64,000 nt of DNA from positions 1 through 64,000 of the forward strand of contig JAFQJH010000017.1 of the NCBI GenBank assembly GCA_017415025.1, given 5' to 3'. The notes under the pieces are model-generated. The model had not been told where the DNA came from. It did no database searches and worked only from the letters and a program-made list of their open reading frames with translations. Positions 1 to 11,190 of this stretch are shown here, piece after piece (the stretch's first letter is position 1; every line of letters begins with the position of its first letter). Source of the DNA: Clostridia bacterium. GTDB taxonomy: Bacteria; Bacillota; Clostridia; Oscillospirales; Acutalibacteraceae. The position numbers and the translations under genes are program-made.

Positions 1-219
1 GGTCTCGTAAATAATCATGAGTATAAGCACAGTACATTTATTTCTTTCTCTATTGTATTGTCATTTGCATTCGGTGCGATTATGGGCAGTATTTTGATTA
101 GATATTTTGGTGCATTTTCCATTTGCTTTGGTTCCGCTATAATGCTGGTATGTTTTTTCTTAATGTTTGTTACACCTTCAGATAAAAGAAACAATCACAT
201 TAACAATATGCACAATTAA
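1..219 (+). CDS. C-terminal end of a DUF1275 (YoaK-like) membrane protein, partial
   Basis: Frame 1 is open from the left edge to a TAA at 217-219, giving 72 residues; the start lies outside the window. Two hydrophobic segments are visible, around residues 14-34 and 38-60. They are separated by a short Arg-Tyr turn and followed by a polar tail rich in Asn, Lys and His. The pattern of a Gly-rich helix, an RYFGAFS-like loop and a final hydrophobic helix resembles the C-terminus of DUF1275 proteins, which are small integral membrane proteins of unknown function. That family assignment is inference from a short fragment. The next gene starts 40 bp downstream with its own ribosome-binding site. 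Confidence 0.45.
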   Translation, partial: GLVNNHEYKHSTFISFSIVLSFAFGAIMGSILIRYFGAFSICFGSAIMLVCFFLMFVTPSDKRNNHINNMHN

Positions 220-258
220 CCGGTTGGTGAACTGTACCGTAACAAAGGAGGCTTTTTA

Positions 259-987
259 ATGAGAAATTATAAGATTGAATTTGAAAACAGAGTTGCTTTT
301 ATAAAATCTGTTCTCTGTGAGAGCGGCTTAAAAGGAATAGTTTACGGCAATAGTGGCGGTAAGGATTCCGCTTTGGTCGGTATTCTCTGCAAAGCGGCTT
401 GCGAGAACACGGTGGGTATTATCTTGCCGTGTACTTCCAAAAGAAACTACGATGAAGATGCTGCCGATGCCAAGGTGGTTGCCGAAAAATATAATATCGA
501 AACCCGTACCGTTGATCTGACACCCGTAAAAGAAGCAGAACTAAAAGCCCTTGACGGCGTTACTACTTTAAATGCGGCAGCACTTTCCAATATAGCACCG
601 AGACTTCGTATGCTTACCTTATATGCGGTTGCTGCCGCGGAAAACCGACTGGTTGCCGGTACAGGAAATAAAAGCGAAGCTTATGTAGGTTACTTTACCA
701 AGTGGGGCGACGGTGCTCACGATTTTAATCCCGTTGCAGATCTCACCGTTACAGAAATATATGAATTTTTGCGCTATCTCGATGCTCCGAAATGCGTTAT
801 AGAAAAAGCTCCATCCGCAGCACTTTTTGACGGACAGACCGATGAAACGGAAATGGGCGTAACATATGCCGAGCTTGACGCATATCTTTCCGGCAAGGCG
901 ATTGAGGAAGAGAAGAAAAAGATCATAGAGCGTATGCATAAGGCAAGTGAACATAAAAGGACGGGGATTTCAGTTTATACATATTGA
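259..987 (+). CDS. nadE: NAD+ synthetase, ammonia-dependent type, with altered C-terminus
   Basis: This 242-residue protein should convert deamido-NAD+, ATP and ammonia to NAD+, the last step of NAD synthesis in the cytoplasm. The N-type PPi-synthetase loop NSGGKDSA is at residues 31-38 (usually SGGIDS). The downstream motifs AAENRLVAGTGNKSE, GYFTKWGDGAHDFNP and PSAALFDGQTDE are the family's deamido-NAD and ATP contacts. There is no glutaminase domain, so it is the short NH3-dependent form. A strong AAAGGAGG site at 244-251 supports the ATG. Homology stops right after the near-terminal SEHKR motif: the usual Pro-rich last residues are replaced by an unrelated TGISVYTY, because the DNA switches to a lipase remnant in another frame at about 960. 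Activity may survive, as only the extreme end is changed. The gene is clearly more AT-rich than what follows. Confidence 0.88.
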   Translation: MRNYKIEFENRVAFIKSVLCESGLKGIVYGNSGGKDSALVGILCKAACENTVGIILPCTSKRNYDEDAADAKVVAEKYNIETRTVDLTPVKEAELKALDGVTTLNAAALSNIAPRLRMLTLYAVAAAENRLVAGTGNKSEAYVGYFTKWGDGAHDFNPVADLTVTEIYEFLRYLDAPKCVIEKAPSAALFDGQTDETEMGVTYAELDAYLSGKAIEEEKKKIIERMHKASEHKRTGISVYTY

Positions 988-1294
988 AGATAAAATGGAG
1001 GGTCTTTTCGTCTCCAGCAGTGCTGAAATCGGCAAGCTGACAGGCACAACTCCCGGCGGCTACGTTGTCGGCGAAGAATGGCTGGAGAACGACGGCCTTG
1101 TCAACACCTTTTCAGCCCGTGCTCCTCTCTCTGACCCGAGCACCGATTATGATGCAGAAAATGTCAGAAAGGGTATATGGAACGTTATGCCGACATACAA
1201 CGGCGACCATATGTCCCTTCAGGGCGGAATGACAGTTGTTAATAACGTCAAGCCGCTTTATGTCGAGCATCTTTCGATGATTAATTCATTATAA
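961..1294 (+). pseudogene. C-terminal remnant of a secreted-type triacylglycerol lipase
   Basis: The frame open through 1294 encodes the last ~110 residues of an alpha/beta-hydrolase lipase of the Geobacillus/Staphylococcus type. The EEWLENDGLVNTFS motif contains the catalytic Asp. KGIWNVMPTYNGDHM ends with the catalytic His, 39 residues after the Asp; in Geobacillus lipases I recall 41. The half with the Ser nucleophile (GHSxGG) and any signal peptide is absent upstream, where nadE sits in another frame. The only start available is a GTG at 947 inside nadE with no convincing ribosome-binding site. I therefore treat this as a decapitated gene, created by a deletion, insertion or assembly join near 960. 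A strong terminator follows 7 bases after the stop, as expected for a genuine gene end. Confidence 0.7.
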
Positions 1295-1300
1295 ATACTT

Positions 1301-1339
1301 ACCCTCGGATATTTGAAATATCCGAGGGTTAATTTTTTT
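1301..1339 (+). terminator. Rho-independent terminator after the lipase remnant
   Basis: ACCCTCGGATAT pairs with ATATCCGAGGGT around a tight loop (1301-1329), followed by a run of seven T (1333-1339). It terminates whatever transcribes nadE and the lipase remnant. Confidence 0.85.
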
Positions 1340-1349
1340 CAAAAAACTA

Positions 1350-1378
1350 TACCATTCGGGATTTTTATTTGCTATAAT
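1350..1378 (+). promoter_or_regulatory. Probable promoter of the DUF2804 gene
   Basis: A consensus TATAAT -10 box is at 1373-1378, 36 bases before the ATG at 1415. The hexamer 17 bp upstream (TACCAT, 1350-1355) is a poor -35. The ribosome-binding site GGAGG is at 1403-1407. Confidence 0.5.
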
Positions 1379-1414
1379 GAAAATGGAAATTAAATTCAAA
1401 ACGGAGGTATAAAA

Positions 1415-2509
1415 ATGAGCAACGAATTACCGCGCACCTATGTACCCTTTAAGGACTGGAAAAGACCGTCAAAGCAGACGGAATATACAAAAGAAACACC
1501 TCTCCTCTCACCCGACGGCAAGCTTCTTGCAAAGGGTTGGGCGAGACACAACTATTTTACATATAACCGCGACTATGTTAAAACGGGTATAATGAGCCGC
1601 AAGGAATGGGATTTCTACACCATTGACGACGGCAAGATGCAGATTCTTGTAAGCTTTGCAAACATAAACATCGGTGGCTACGTCAGCGCAAAGCTCACCG
1701 ACCTTTCCACAGGTGAGGTTATCGTTGATGCAATTCAGTATTTCATCGGCGCTAACAAGCACGTTCCGCCCGCAAAGGGCGACAGACCCAACAGATACAA
1801 GGATAAAATCGGCAAGGCTGAGTTCGATTTTGACACAAGAGAGACCGAGAGAAAGCTCTGGTACAAAAAGATGCACAAGGGCAAGCTTTGCGAAGTAAAC
1901 GTCAGTATGGATATCCTTCCCGATTCCGAAACAATCACAACCGTCCTCCCCTTTGATGAGGACGAGACAAAGTATTTTATGACCACAAAGCAGATGTGTA
2001 TGCCCTGCGACGTTACCTTTAAATACGGCGACTATGTTTACACGATGACGAAGGACAATGCTTTCTGCGCAATGGACTGGGGACGTGTAAACACCGTTCA
2101 CAAAATGGTATGGTATTGGGGCTGCGGTTCAACCTTCCATTACGATGCCGACGGCACAAAGCACAGCCTCGGCTTTGAAATCACGTGGGCAATCGGCAAC
2201 GAGAGCAACGCGACCGAGACCGCTATTTTCTATGACGGAAAGGCACACAAATTCGGTGCGGTTGACGTTGAAAAATTCCCCAAGGGACGTTTTATGGAGG
2301 AATGGAAATTTATCTCCGAGGACGGCAGATTCAATATGACGATGAAGCCGACCCTCGATAATCACAGCGACGTCAATCTCCTTATCGGCAGAATGAACTG
2401 TCATCAGATTTACGGCATCTGGAACGGCGACGTCACTCTCGATGACGGAACAAAAATCGAAATCAAAGACCTTGTCGCTTTCTGCGAGTATGTTGAGAAC
2501 AGGTGGTAA
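1415..2509 (+). CDS. DUF2804 family protein
   Basis: This 364-residue soluble protein has no signal peptide. It matches DUF2804 along its whole length. The family marks seen are GWARHNYFTYNRDYVK near residue 42, RKEWDFYTIDDGKMQI near 62, CAMDWGRVNTVHKMVWYWGCG near 218-238, a glycine-rich segment after it, and a terminal CEYVENRW. The family is widespread in Clostridia and has no established biochemical role; the repeated beta-strand-like WYWG and DDGT elements suggest a lipocalin- or lyase-like beta fold, which is only an impression. GGAGG sits 7 bases before the ATG. The next gene begins 4 bases after the stop, so the two are co-transcribed and probably translationally coupled. Confidence 0.8.
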   Translation: MSNELPRTYVPFKDWKRPSKQTEYTKETPLLSPDGKLLAKGWARHNYFTYNRDYVKTGIMSRKEWDFYTIDDGKMQILVSFANINIGGYVSAKLTDLSTGEVIVDAIQYFIGANKHVPPAKGDRPNRYKDKIGKAEFDFDTRETERKLWYKKMHKGKLCEVNVSMDILPDSETITTVLPFDEDETKYFMTTKQMCMPCDVTFKYGDYVYTMTKDNAFCAMDWGRVNTVHKMVWYWGCGSTFHYDADGTKHSLGFEITWAIGNESNATETAIFYDGKAHKFGAVDVEKFPKGRFMEEWKFISEDGRFNMTMKPTLDNHSDVNLLIGRMNCHQIYGIWNGDVTLDDGTKIEIKDLVAFCEYVENRW

Positions 2510-2513
2510 ATTT

Positions 2514-3377
2514 ATGAAAACATCTACCGAAATTTGCTCTGCGGCAAGGAAAATCGGTGAAGAGAAAACTATTGAATATCTTGCCAAGGCGGGCTTTGAC
2601 GCCTGGGACTTTTCGATGTTCGATATGTGCAGATACGATTGGGGCAAAAAAATTCTGCTTCCGAACAGCCACCCTCTCGCGGGTGATAATTATCTCGCAT
2701 TTGCACGCAGGCTAAAGCAAATCGGTCTTGATAACGGCATTGTCTGCAACCAGTCGCACGCTCCGTTTCCGACAGCGTGTGCAGAAATCCGTGCCTACTG
2801 CAAGCGCGCAATCGAATGCACCGCGGAGGCAGGCGGACAGATTTGTATTATTCATCCCGATAACAACAAGTCAGCCGAAGAAAACGCTGAAATGTACGCC
2901 GAACTGCTACCCTTCGCCAAGGATTGCGGAGTAAAAATCGCAACGGAGAATATGTGGAACTGGGACGACGAAAAGAACGAGAGCTCCTTTGCCGCCTGCG
3001 CTACGGCAGAGGATTTCGTAAAACACATTGACGTTGTGAATGACGATTTCCTCGTTGCGTGTCTCGACATCGGCCACGCAGAAATGCGCGGCTCGGGCTC
3101 GGGTGCGGTCAATATGATAAAGGCTCTCGGCAACCGCTTGCAGGCTCTGCACATTCACGATAATGACAGGTGGCACGACTCGCATCAGATTCCTTTTTCA
3201 ATGAGCATTGATTTTGACCCGATTGTCAAAGCTCTTAAATGTATAGACTATCAGGGATATTTCACTCTTGAAGCTGACAATTACCTCGGCGATTATACCG
3301 AAGACAATATTTTTGAAGGCATCTGCAATCTTGAAAACAGTGTCCGCAGGCTCGCGGATATGTTCGAAGCATATTAA
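2514..3377 (+). CDS. Sugar phosphate isomerase/epimerase (xylose-isomerase-like TIM barrel)
   Basis: A 287-residue protein of the AP-endonuclease-2/xylose-isomerase-like TIM-barrel family (COG1082). The metal-binding barrel-edge residues are visible: IIHPDN (His), IATENMWNW (Glu), ACLDIGHAEM (Asp and His), LHIHDNDRWHDSHQIPF (His, Asp, His) and the late FTLEADNY (Glu). Members isomerise or epimerise free or phosphorylated sugars or inositols using a divalent metal; the substrate cannot be read from sequence. I place the start at the ATG at 2514, not at upstream in-frame codons that overlap the previous gene, because AGGTGG at 2501-2506 is correctly spaced. The pairing with the DUF2804 gene suggests a shared carbohydrate task, which is inference. 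Confidence 0.8.
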   Translation: MKTSTEICSAARKIGEEKTIEYLAKAGFDAWDFSMFDMCRYDWGKKILLPNSHPLAGDNYLAFARRLKQIGLDNGIVCNQSHAPFPTACAEIRAYCKRAIECTAEAGGQICIIHPDNNKSAEENAEMYAELLPFAKDCGVKIATENMWNWDDEKNESSFAACATAEDFVKHIDVVNDDFLVACLDIGHAEMRGSGSGAVNMIKALGNRLQALHIHDNDRWHDSHQIPFSMSIDFDPIVKALKCIDYQGYFTLEADNYLGDYTEDNIFEGICNLENSVRRLADMFEAY

Positions 3378-3394
3378 TGATACTTAGGATGACG

Positions 3395-3431
3395 GCAAGG
3401 ATTTCGCAAATGAAATCCTTGCAGTTTTTTT
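3395..3431 (+). terminator. Rho-independent terminator
   Basis: GCAAGGATTTC (3395-3405) pairs perfectly with GAAATCCTTGC (3412-3422) around a six-base loop, followed by AGTTTTTTT. It separates the isomerase gene from the ATP synthase operon. Confidence 0.9.
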
Positions 3432-3485
3432 ACAAATTAAAAATATTGTGAAATTATTAATTTTTCGAAAACACGTGCAAATCGC

Positions 3486-3513
3486 TTGATGTTGTAAAAA
3501 ACTGTGATATAAT
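3486..3513 (+). promoter_or_regulatory. Promoter of the ATP synthase operon
   Basis: TTGATG (3486-3491), a 16-bp spacer, and TATAAT (3508-3513) preceded by TGA form an extended -10 sigma-A promoter. No other strong promoter was seen before atpC ends, so it probably drives the whole operon. Confidence 0.75.
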
Positions 3514-3549
3514 ATAATTTGAATTTGTTTAACAAAGGTTGACTGTAAT

Positions 3550-3930
3550 ATGAAAAAAGTCGATTCAACAATCATAAAGGAGACTGTTTACATCCTCGCC
3601 TTCACGCTCATTTTCAGCGTGCTGATGCAGGCAGTTTTTCTTATAATCGGTAAATGGAATTACACCATTCTGCTGGGAAATCTTCTCGGCGGTCTCGCCG
3701 CCGTCGGCAACTTCTTCCTTATGGGACTTTCTGTTCAGTCTGCTCTCGGTAAGGACGAGAAGGATGCAAAAAGCACGATGAAGGTTTCGCAGATGCTTCG
3801 TACTCTGCTGCTTTTCATCGTCGCCGTTGTCGGCCACGTTGCACCGTGCTTCAATCTTCTCGCAGTCGTTATTCCGTACATCTTTCCGCGTATTGCTATC
3901 GCATTACGTCCGCTTTTTGAGAAAAAATAA
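3550..3930 (+). CDS. atpI: ATP synthase subunit I (AtpI-like)
   Basis: A 126-residue polytopic protein with about four membrane helices (near residues 12-34, 38-58, 80-100 and 100-118) and a lysine-rich polar loop GKDEKDAKST. Its size, topology and first place in an F-type ATPase operon fit AtpI, which assists c-ring assembly and is not part of the finished enzyme. Sequence conservation in AtpI is low, so the call rests mainly on context. The gene lies 36 bp after the operon promoter; only a weak AAAGG-like ribosome-binding site precedes the ATG. The next gene follows after 33 bp. Confidence 0.75.
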   Translation: MKKVDSTIIKETVYILAFTLIFSVLMQAVFLIIGKWNYTILLGNLLGGLAAVGNFFLMGLSVQSALGKDEKDAKSTMKVSQMLRTLLLFIVAVVGHVAPCFNLLAVVIPYIFPRIAIALRPLFEKK

Positions 3931-3963
3931 TTTTTTGGCAAATAATAAAAGAGGTGAATTTTA

Positions 3964-5186
<1,223 letters not shown>

Positions 5187-5219
5187 TCCTTGTTTCACAC
5201 AAAATCGGAGTGAAAATTT

Positions 5220-5732
5220 ATGCAGACTTTAGACGTTATTTCAGTCAATATATGGCAGATGCTTGCATCTCTTGCAAACCTTATTCTGCTGTTTTTGGCG
5301 GTTAAAAAGTTTTTATACAAGCCTGTTATGAAGATGCTTGACGCAAGGCGCAATACTATCCAAAAGGACTACGATGATGCGGCCGCCGCAAAGGATAAGG
5401 CTGTTTCTGACCAAAAGGCATACGAAGAAAAGCTCAGAGGTGCAAAGGAAGAGTCAGACAAAATCATCAAGACTGCCGTCGGTATTGCCAACGACCGCGA
5501 AAAGGAAATCCTCGCCGAGGCAAAGCTGAAGGCAGACGGAATCGTGCGTCAGGCAGAAAACGATGCAATCCTTGAACGCAAAAAGGCGGAAGACGGTATC
5601 AGAAAGGAAATCGTTGAGGTTTCCGCTCTTCTTACCGAAAAAATGCTCGAGCGCGAGGTTTCGGCAGACGATCACAAGCGTTTCATTGATTCATTTATCG
5701 AAAGCATAGGTGACGAAAATGACGCAGACTGA
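5220..5732 (+). CDS. atpF: F-type ATP synthase subunit b
   Basis: The 170-residue peripheral-stalk subunit has one N-terminal membrane helix (about residues 8-28). A long charged, alanine- and lysine-rich helix follows from about 35 to 150, predicted to form the b-b coiled coil. The KFLYKPVMKMLDARR motif after the membrane segment is typical. GGAGTG lies about 9 bases before the ATG. Its stop overlaps the start of atpH, giving translational coupling. Only one b-type gene is present, so the stalk should be a homodimer. Confidence 0.93.
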   Translation: MQTLDVISVNIWQMLASLANLILLFLAVKKFLYKPVMKMLDARRNTIQKDYDDAAAAKDKAVSDQKAYEEKLRGAKEESDKIIKTAVGIANDREKEILAEAKLKADGIVRQAENDAILERKKAEDGIRKEIVEVSALLTEKMLEREVSADDHKRFIDSFIESIGDENDAD

Positions 5733-6249
5733 ACGTGAATATGCCGTGGCATTGTTCGCACTTGCTGTTGAGGAAGACAGCGTTGAGGAGTATAATTCTG
5801 CCCTCTCGCTTGTAGGCTCGGTCATTGCGGAAAATCCCGAATACATCGACCTTCTCGCCTCGCCCGCAATCGTGCTTGAAGAAAGAATACAGGCTATTGA
5901 TGAAGCATTCGGTGCGCATATTCCCGAAAACGTAGCTTCGTTTCTGAAAATACTTTGCGAAAATTCGCATATACGCATTCTTGAAGCTTGCATTGAAGAG
6001 TACCGCAAGCTTGCAATGGTATTTTCAAAAACAGCAGTTGCCGAAATTTTCTCTGCCGTCGAGTTAAGCGATGAACAGAAAAAAGGCATCTGCGTGAAGC
6101 TTGAAAAGCTCACGGGTAAAAGCATTGATGCGACTTATATAATTGACGAATCTTTAATTGGCGGCGTTAAAATTGAAGTCGAGGGCAAGACCTTTGACGG
6201 CACTGTTAAACACCGTCTCAGTCAGGTTAAGGATGTGATTATCGGATGA
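5719..6249 (+). CDS. atpH: F-type ATP synthase subunit delta
   Basis: The 176-residue OSCP/delta subunit joins the peripheral stalk to the top of F1. The N-terminal helical domain begins [15 protein letters not shown]. The C-terminal part has the family signature [20 protein letters not shown] followed by a short helix. Two starts are possible, a GTG at 5710 and an ATG at 5719; AGG at 5708-5710 is better spaced for the ATG. Its start overlaps the end of atpF, and its stop overlaps the atpA start as ATGA. Confidence 0.92.
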   Translation: MTQTEREYAVALFALAVEEDSVEEYNSALSLVGSVIAENPEYIDLLASPAIVLEERIQAIDEAFGAHIPENVASFLKILCENSHIRILEACIEEYRKLAMVFSKTAVAEIFSAVELSDEQKKGICVKLEKLTGKSIDATYIIDESLIGGVKIEVEGKTFDGTVKHRLSQVKDVIIG

Positions 6250-7736
6250 ACAGACCCGAAGAAATCAGCAATATAATCAAAAATCAGATAAAGAATTACA
6301 ATGCGAAGATTGATATGACCGAGACGGGCAAGGTTATCCTTGTCGGTGACGGCATTGCACGTGTTTACGGTCTTCGCAACTGTATGGCAAACGAGCTGCT
6401 TGAATTTGACGGCGGCAGCTTCGGTGTTGCACAGAATCTTGAAGAGGAGACGGTTTCCGTCGCAGTTCTTTCCGACAAAAACGATATCTGTGAGGGCACA
6501 TCCGTTCACAGAACAGGCAAGGTTCTTTCCGTTCCCGTCGGCGAAAAGCTCCTCGGCAGAGTTGTCAACGCTCTCGGCGAGCCTATCGACGGCAAAGGCC
6601 CTGTTGATTACAGCGGTACCCGTCCCCTTGAATCCGAGGCACCGGGTATTATTGAGCGTGAAAGCGTCAACGTGCCGTTACAGACAGGTATCAAGGCTAT
6701 CGACAGTATGATTCCCATCGGCCGCGGTCAGCGTGAGCTTATCATCGGTGACAGACAGACGGGTAAAACCGAAATTGCAATTGATACAATTATCAATCAG
6801 AAGGATACGGGCGTTATCTGTATCTACGTTGCAATCGGTCAGAAGAGCACCTCCGTTGCACAGCTTGCAAGTGAGCTTCTTCGTAACGGCGCAATGGAAA
6901 ACACAATTATCGTATGTGCAAGTGCATCAGAGAGTGCACCGCTTCAGTACATCGCACCGTACAGCGGCTGTGCAATGGCTGAATACTTCCGTGAGCAGGG
7001 CAAGGACGTTCTTATCATCTACGACGACCTGAGCAAGCACGCTGTTGCTTACCGTGCACTGTCGCTTCTTATCCGCCGTCCTCCCGGACGTGAGGCTTAC
7101 CCCGGCGACGTTTTCTATCTTCACTCAAGACTTCTCGAACGTGCGGCTTGCGTTGCACCCGAATACGGCGGAGGCTCAATTACAGCATTGCCGATTATCG
7201 AAACGCAGGCAGGCGACGTTTCAGCATATATTCCGACAAACGTTATATCCATCACAGACGGACAGATTTTCCTTGAAACCGAGCTTTTCCACTCGGGAAT
7301 TATGCCCGCTATCAACCCCGGTATTTCCGTCAGCCGTGTCGGCGGTTCGGCACAGCTCAAGGCTATGAAAAAGGTTTCAGGTGAGCTCAAGCTTCTCTAT
7401 TCACAGTACCGTGAGCTTCAGTCCTTTGCACAGTTCGGCAGTGACCTTGATGCAGACACAAAGGCTCGTCTTGCACTCGGTGAAAGAATTGTTGAAGTAC
7501 TCAAGCAGGGCAGAAACGCACCTGTCCGTGTCGGATGTCAGGTTGCAATAGTTTATGCCGTTACAAAGGGCTTCCTCGACAGCGTTGCCGTTAAGGATGT
7601 TCACGAATACGAGGCAAGACTTTTTGCAAAGCTCGAAAACGAGCACGGCGAGTGGCTTGCGCGAATCGAAGCAGGCTTCTATGAAAAGGAAGACGAAGAG
7701 GCACTCAAATCAATTCTTGCTGAAATGCAGGTGTAA
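6246..7736 (+). CDS. atpA: F-type ATP synthase subunit alpha
   Basis: A 496-residue non-catalytic nucleotide-binding subunit of F1. The Walker A loop GDRQTGKT is at residues 168-175, Walker B lies in [13 protein letters not shown], and the family signature [14 protein letters not shown] follows. The N-terminal beta-barrel motif [11 protein letters not shown] is intact. Length and motifs are normal. The start overlaps the delta stop (ATGA at 6246-6249), and gamma begins 6 bases after its stop, using a ribosome-binding site inside the end of this gene. Confidence 0.97.
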   Translation: MNRPEEISNIIKNQIKNYNAKIDMTETGKVILVGDGIARVYGLRNCMANELLEFDGGSFGVAQNLEEETVSVAVLSDKNDICEGTSVHRTGKVLSVPVGEKLLGRVVNALGEPIDGKGPVDYSGTRPLESEAPGIIERESVNVPLQTGIKAIDSMIPIGRGQRELIIGDRQTGKTEIAIDTIINQKDTGVICIYVAIGQKSTSVAQLASELLRNGAMENTIIVCASASESAPLQYIAPYSGCAMAEYFREQGKDVLIIYDDLSKHAVAYRALSLLIRRPPGREAYPGDVFYLHSRLLERAACVAPEYGGGSITALPIIETQAGDVSAYIPTNVISITDGQIFLETELFHSGIMPAINPGISVSRVGGSAQLKAMKKVSGELKLLYSQYRELQSFAQFGSDLDADTKARLALGERIVEVLKQGRNAPVRVGCQVAIVYAVTKGFLDSVAVKDVHEYEARLFAKLENEHGEWLARIEAGFYEKEDEEALKSILAEMQV

Positions 7737-7742
7737 AGCATT

Positions 7743-9960
<2,218 letters not shown>

Positions 9961-9963
9961 GAT

Positions 9964-10227
9964 ATGAATACTTTTAAGCTTACAGTCGCTTCTCCCGACG
10001 GCAATAAGTTCAGCGGAGAAATCGTCAAGCTCGACGTCAGAGGAACTGAAGGCGAGCTTGCAATTATGGCAGGTCACATCCCCTTTGTAACGAGCATCGT
10101 CAAGGGTGCCTGCGCCGTGTGGACGGACGAGGAAACAAAAAAGACAGCGACAACAGACGGAGGTCTGCTCACTGTCGGAAAAGACGAAGTCACCCTTCTT
10201 GCAGGGTCATTTAAATTTGATGAATAA
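9964..10227 (+). CDS. atpC: F-type ATP synthase subunit epsilon, lacking the C-terminal domain
   Basis: Only 87 residues, against the usual 130-140. The N-terminal beta-sandwich is complete: FKLTVASPDGNKFSGEIVKLDV, then GTEGELAIMAGHIPFVTSIVKG with the conserved GxxGxxxxxxxHxP, then GGLLTVGKDEVTLLA. The protein ends at KFDE, where the two-helix C-terminal domain would begin. That domain gives epsilon its ATP-hydrolysis inhibition and ATP sensing in bacilli and E. coli. The stop is followed at once by the operon terminator, and I see no frameshifted helix-coding remainder, so the short form looks natural. Coupling of gamma to the c ring should still work. Confidence 0.9.
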   Translation: MNTFKLTVASPDGNKFSGEIVKLDVRGTEGELAIMAGHIPFVTSIVKGACAVWTDEETKKTATTDGGLLTVGKDEVTLLAGSFKFDE

Positions 10228-10235
10228 ATGAATTA

Positions 10236-10265
10236 ACGGAGTGCCGAGGCACTCCGTTTGTTTTT
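10236..10265 (+). terminator. Convergent terminator ending the atp operon
   Basis: ACGGAGTGCC pairs with GGCACTCCGT around a tiny loop, followed by TTGTTTTT. The gene on the opposite strand ends inside it at 10264, so it may act on both strands. Confidence 0.85.
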
Positions 10266-11124
10266 AAAATTCAAATGTATATGAATCTATAATCTTACCC
10301 TTTTCGGTTGCGCTGAGATACCAATCCGCCTCATAATGCTCAAGGTCCATATCAATCTCAAACGGCATATCAATTTCAAGATACTCGAGATAACCGTCAG
10401 CATTGATAATTGCGTTTAACGTTGTTCCTGCGTAATATGCAGAAGAATCCGTAACGAAATAATCCTCAAGACCGCTGAATGTGCAGTCAGTATAGTTTGC
10501 GGCATAAGTAACATTGTAATACGGCATCGGCTCGTCATAGGTTGCGCCCTCTGCAACAAGAGTAATAGTTACGCGGTATTTGCCGTCAACAAGCTCAATT
10601 TTCGCATCAGCAACCGCCGCTTCCTCAATCCACGGATACGGACAGTAATCAAATGCAACCATATCGTATTCTTCATTATAACCGTTTTCAAAATATGCCA
10701 CATCATTGAACGGCTCGTAAAAATCAACGTAATCTGCCTCGTCATAATCGTTTACAAGACGTGACGTGTATTCTGAAGTGTATGTAATCTCCGAGGTTTC
10801 AAGACAGGACGTTGTCATCGCATCCGAATAGAACTTGAGCAACTCCTTCTTTCCGTAGGTCAGCGGGTTATCGTTTTCGACAGCAATCATAAGAATACGC
10901 AGAGCGTCTGTTGAATTGATTGCATAGTCACCGTTGACGTCGTAGGTATACTCGTTGAAAACCTCATCCTCAAGTCCGACAGCATAGCGCAGAATGAGAA
11001 GCGCATCAACAGAATTGACACTGCCGTCAAGGTTGGCGTCACCTCTGACAGAAGCGGCAAAGGCAAACGGCATTACGCTGACACAAATTACAAGAGCCAG
11101 AATAACAGATAAAAACTTTTTCAT
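10264..11124 (-). CDS. Secreted protein with N-terminal type I dockerin
   Basis: A 286-residue exported protein. A signal peptide covers residues 1-23 (MKKFLSVILA, then a hydrophobic core ending AFA). A dockerin follows at about 26-85, with two calcium-loop repeats: GDANLDGSVNSVDALLIL (Asp29, Asn31, Asp33, Asp40) and DVNGDYAINSTDALRIL (Asp62, Asn64, Asp66, Asp73). The remaining ~195 residues are acidic, rich in Tyr and Asp, and beta-like, with no catalytic motif I recognise. Dockerins bind cohesins on scaffoldins or the cell wall. An N-terminal dockerin with no evident enzyme is unusual; in many gut Firmicutes such domains occur on non-cellulosomal surface proteins. A strong AAGGAGGA site and a clear promoter lie upstream. 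Confidence 0.75.
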   Translation of the reverse strand: MKKFLSVILALVICVSVMPFAFAASVRGDANLDGSVNSVDALLILRYAVGLEDEVFNEYTYDVNGDYAINSTDALRILMIAVENDNPLTYGKKELLKFYSDAMTTSCLETSEITYTSEYTSRLVNDYDEADYVDFYEPFNDVAYFENGYNEEYDMVAFDYCPYPWIEEAAVADAKIELVDGKYRVTITLVAEGATYDEPMPYYNVTYAANYTDCTFSGLEDYFVTDSSAYYAGTTLNAIINADGYLEYLEIDMPFEIDMDLEHYEADWYLSATEKGKIIDSYTFEF

Positions 11125-11161
11125 TTTTCTTCCTCCTTTTTACGGAATATCCGTTAGTTTT

Positions 11162-11190
11162 ATTATATTATCTATATTCGGATTTTTCAA
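11162..11190 (-). promoter_or_regulatory. Promoter of the dockerin gene
   Basis: On the minus strand, TTGAAA (11185-11190) and TATAAT (11162-11167) are separated by exactly 17 bp. The -35 box overlaps the last codons of the upstream gene. A short palindrome ACGGAATATCCGT lies between the -10 box and the ribosome-binding site and could be an operator. Confidence 0.75.

Noticed and set aside
11141-11153. Palindrome ACGGAATATCCGT as a specific operator
   Set aside because: The 5-bp arms are short and no second copy was seen at another promoter here, so it is only noted under the dockerin promoter.
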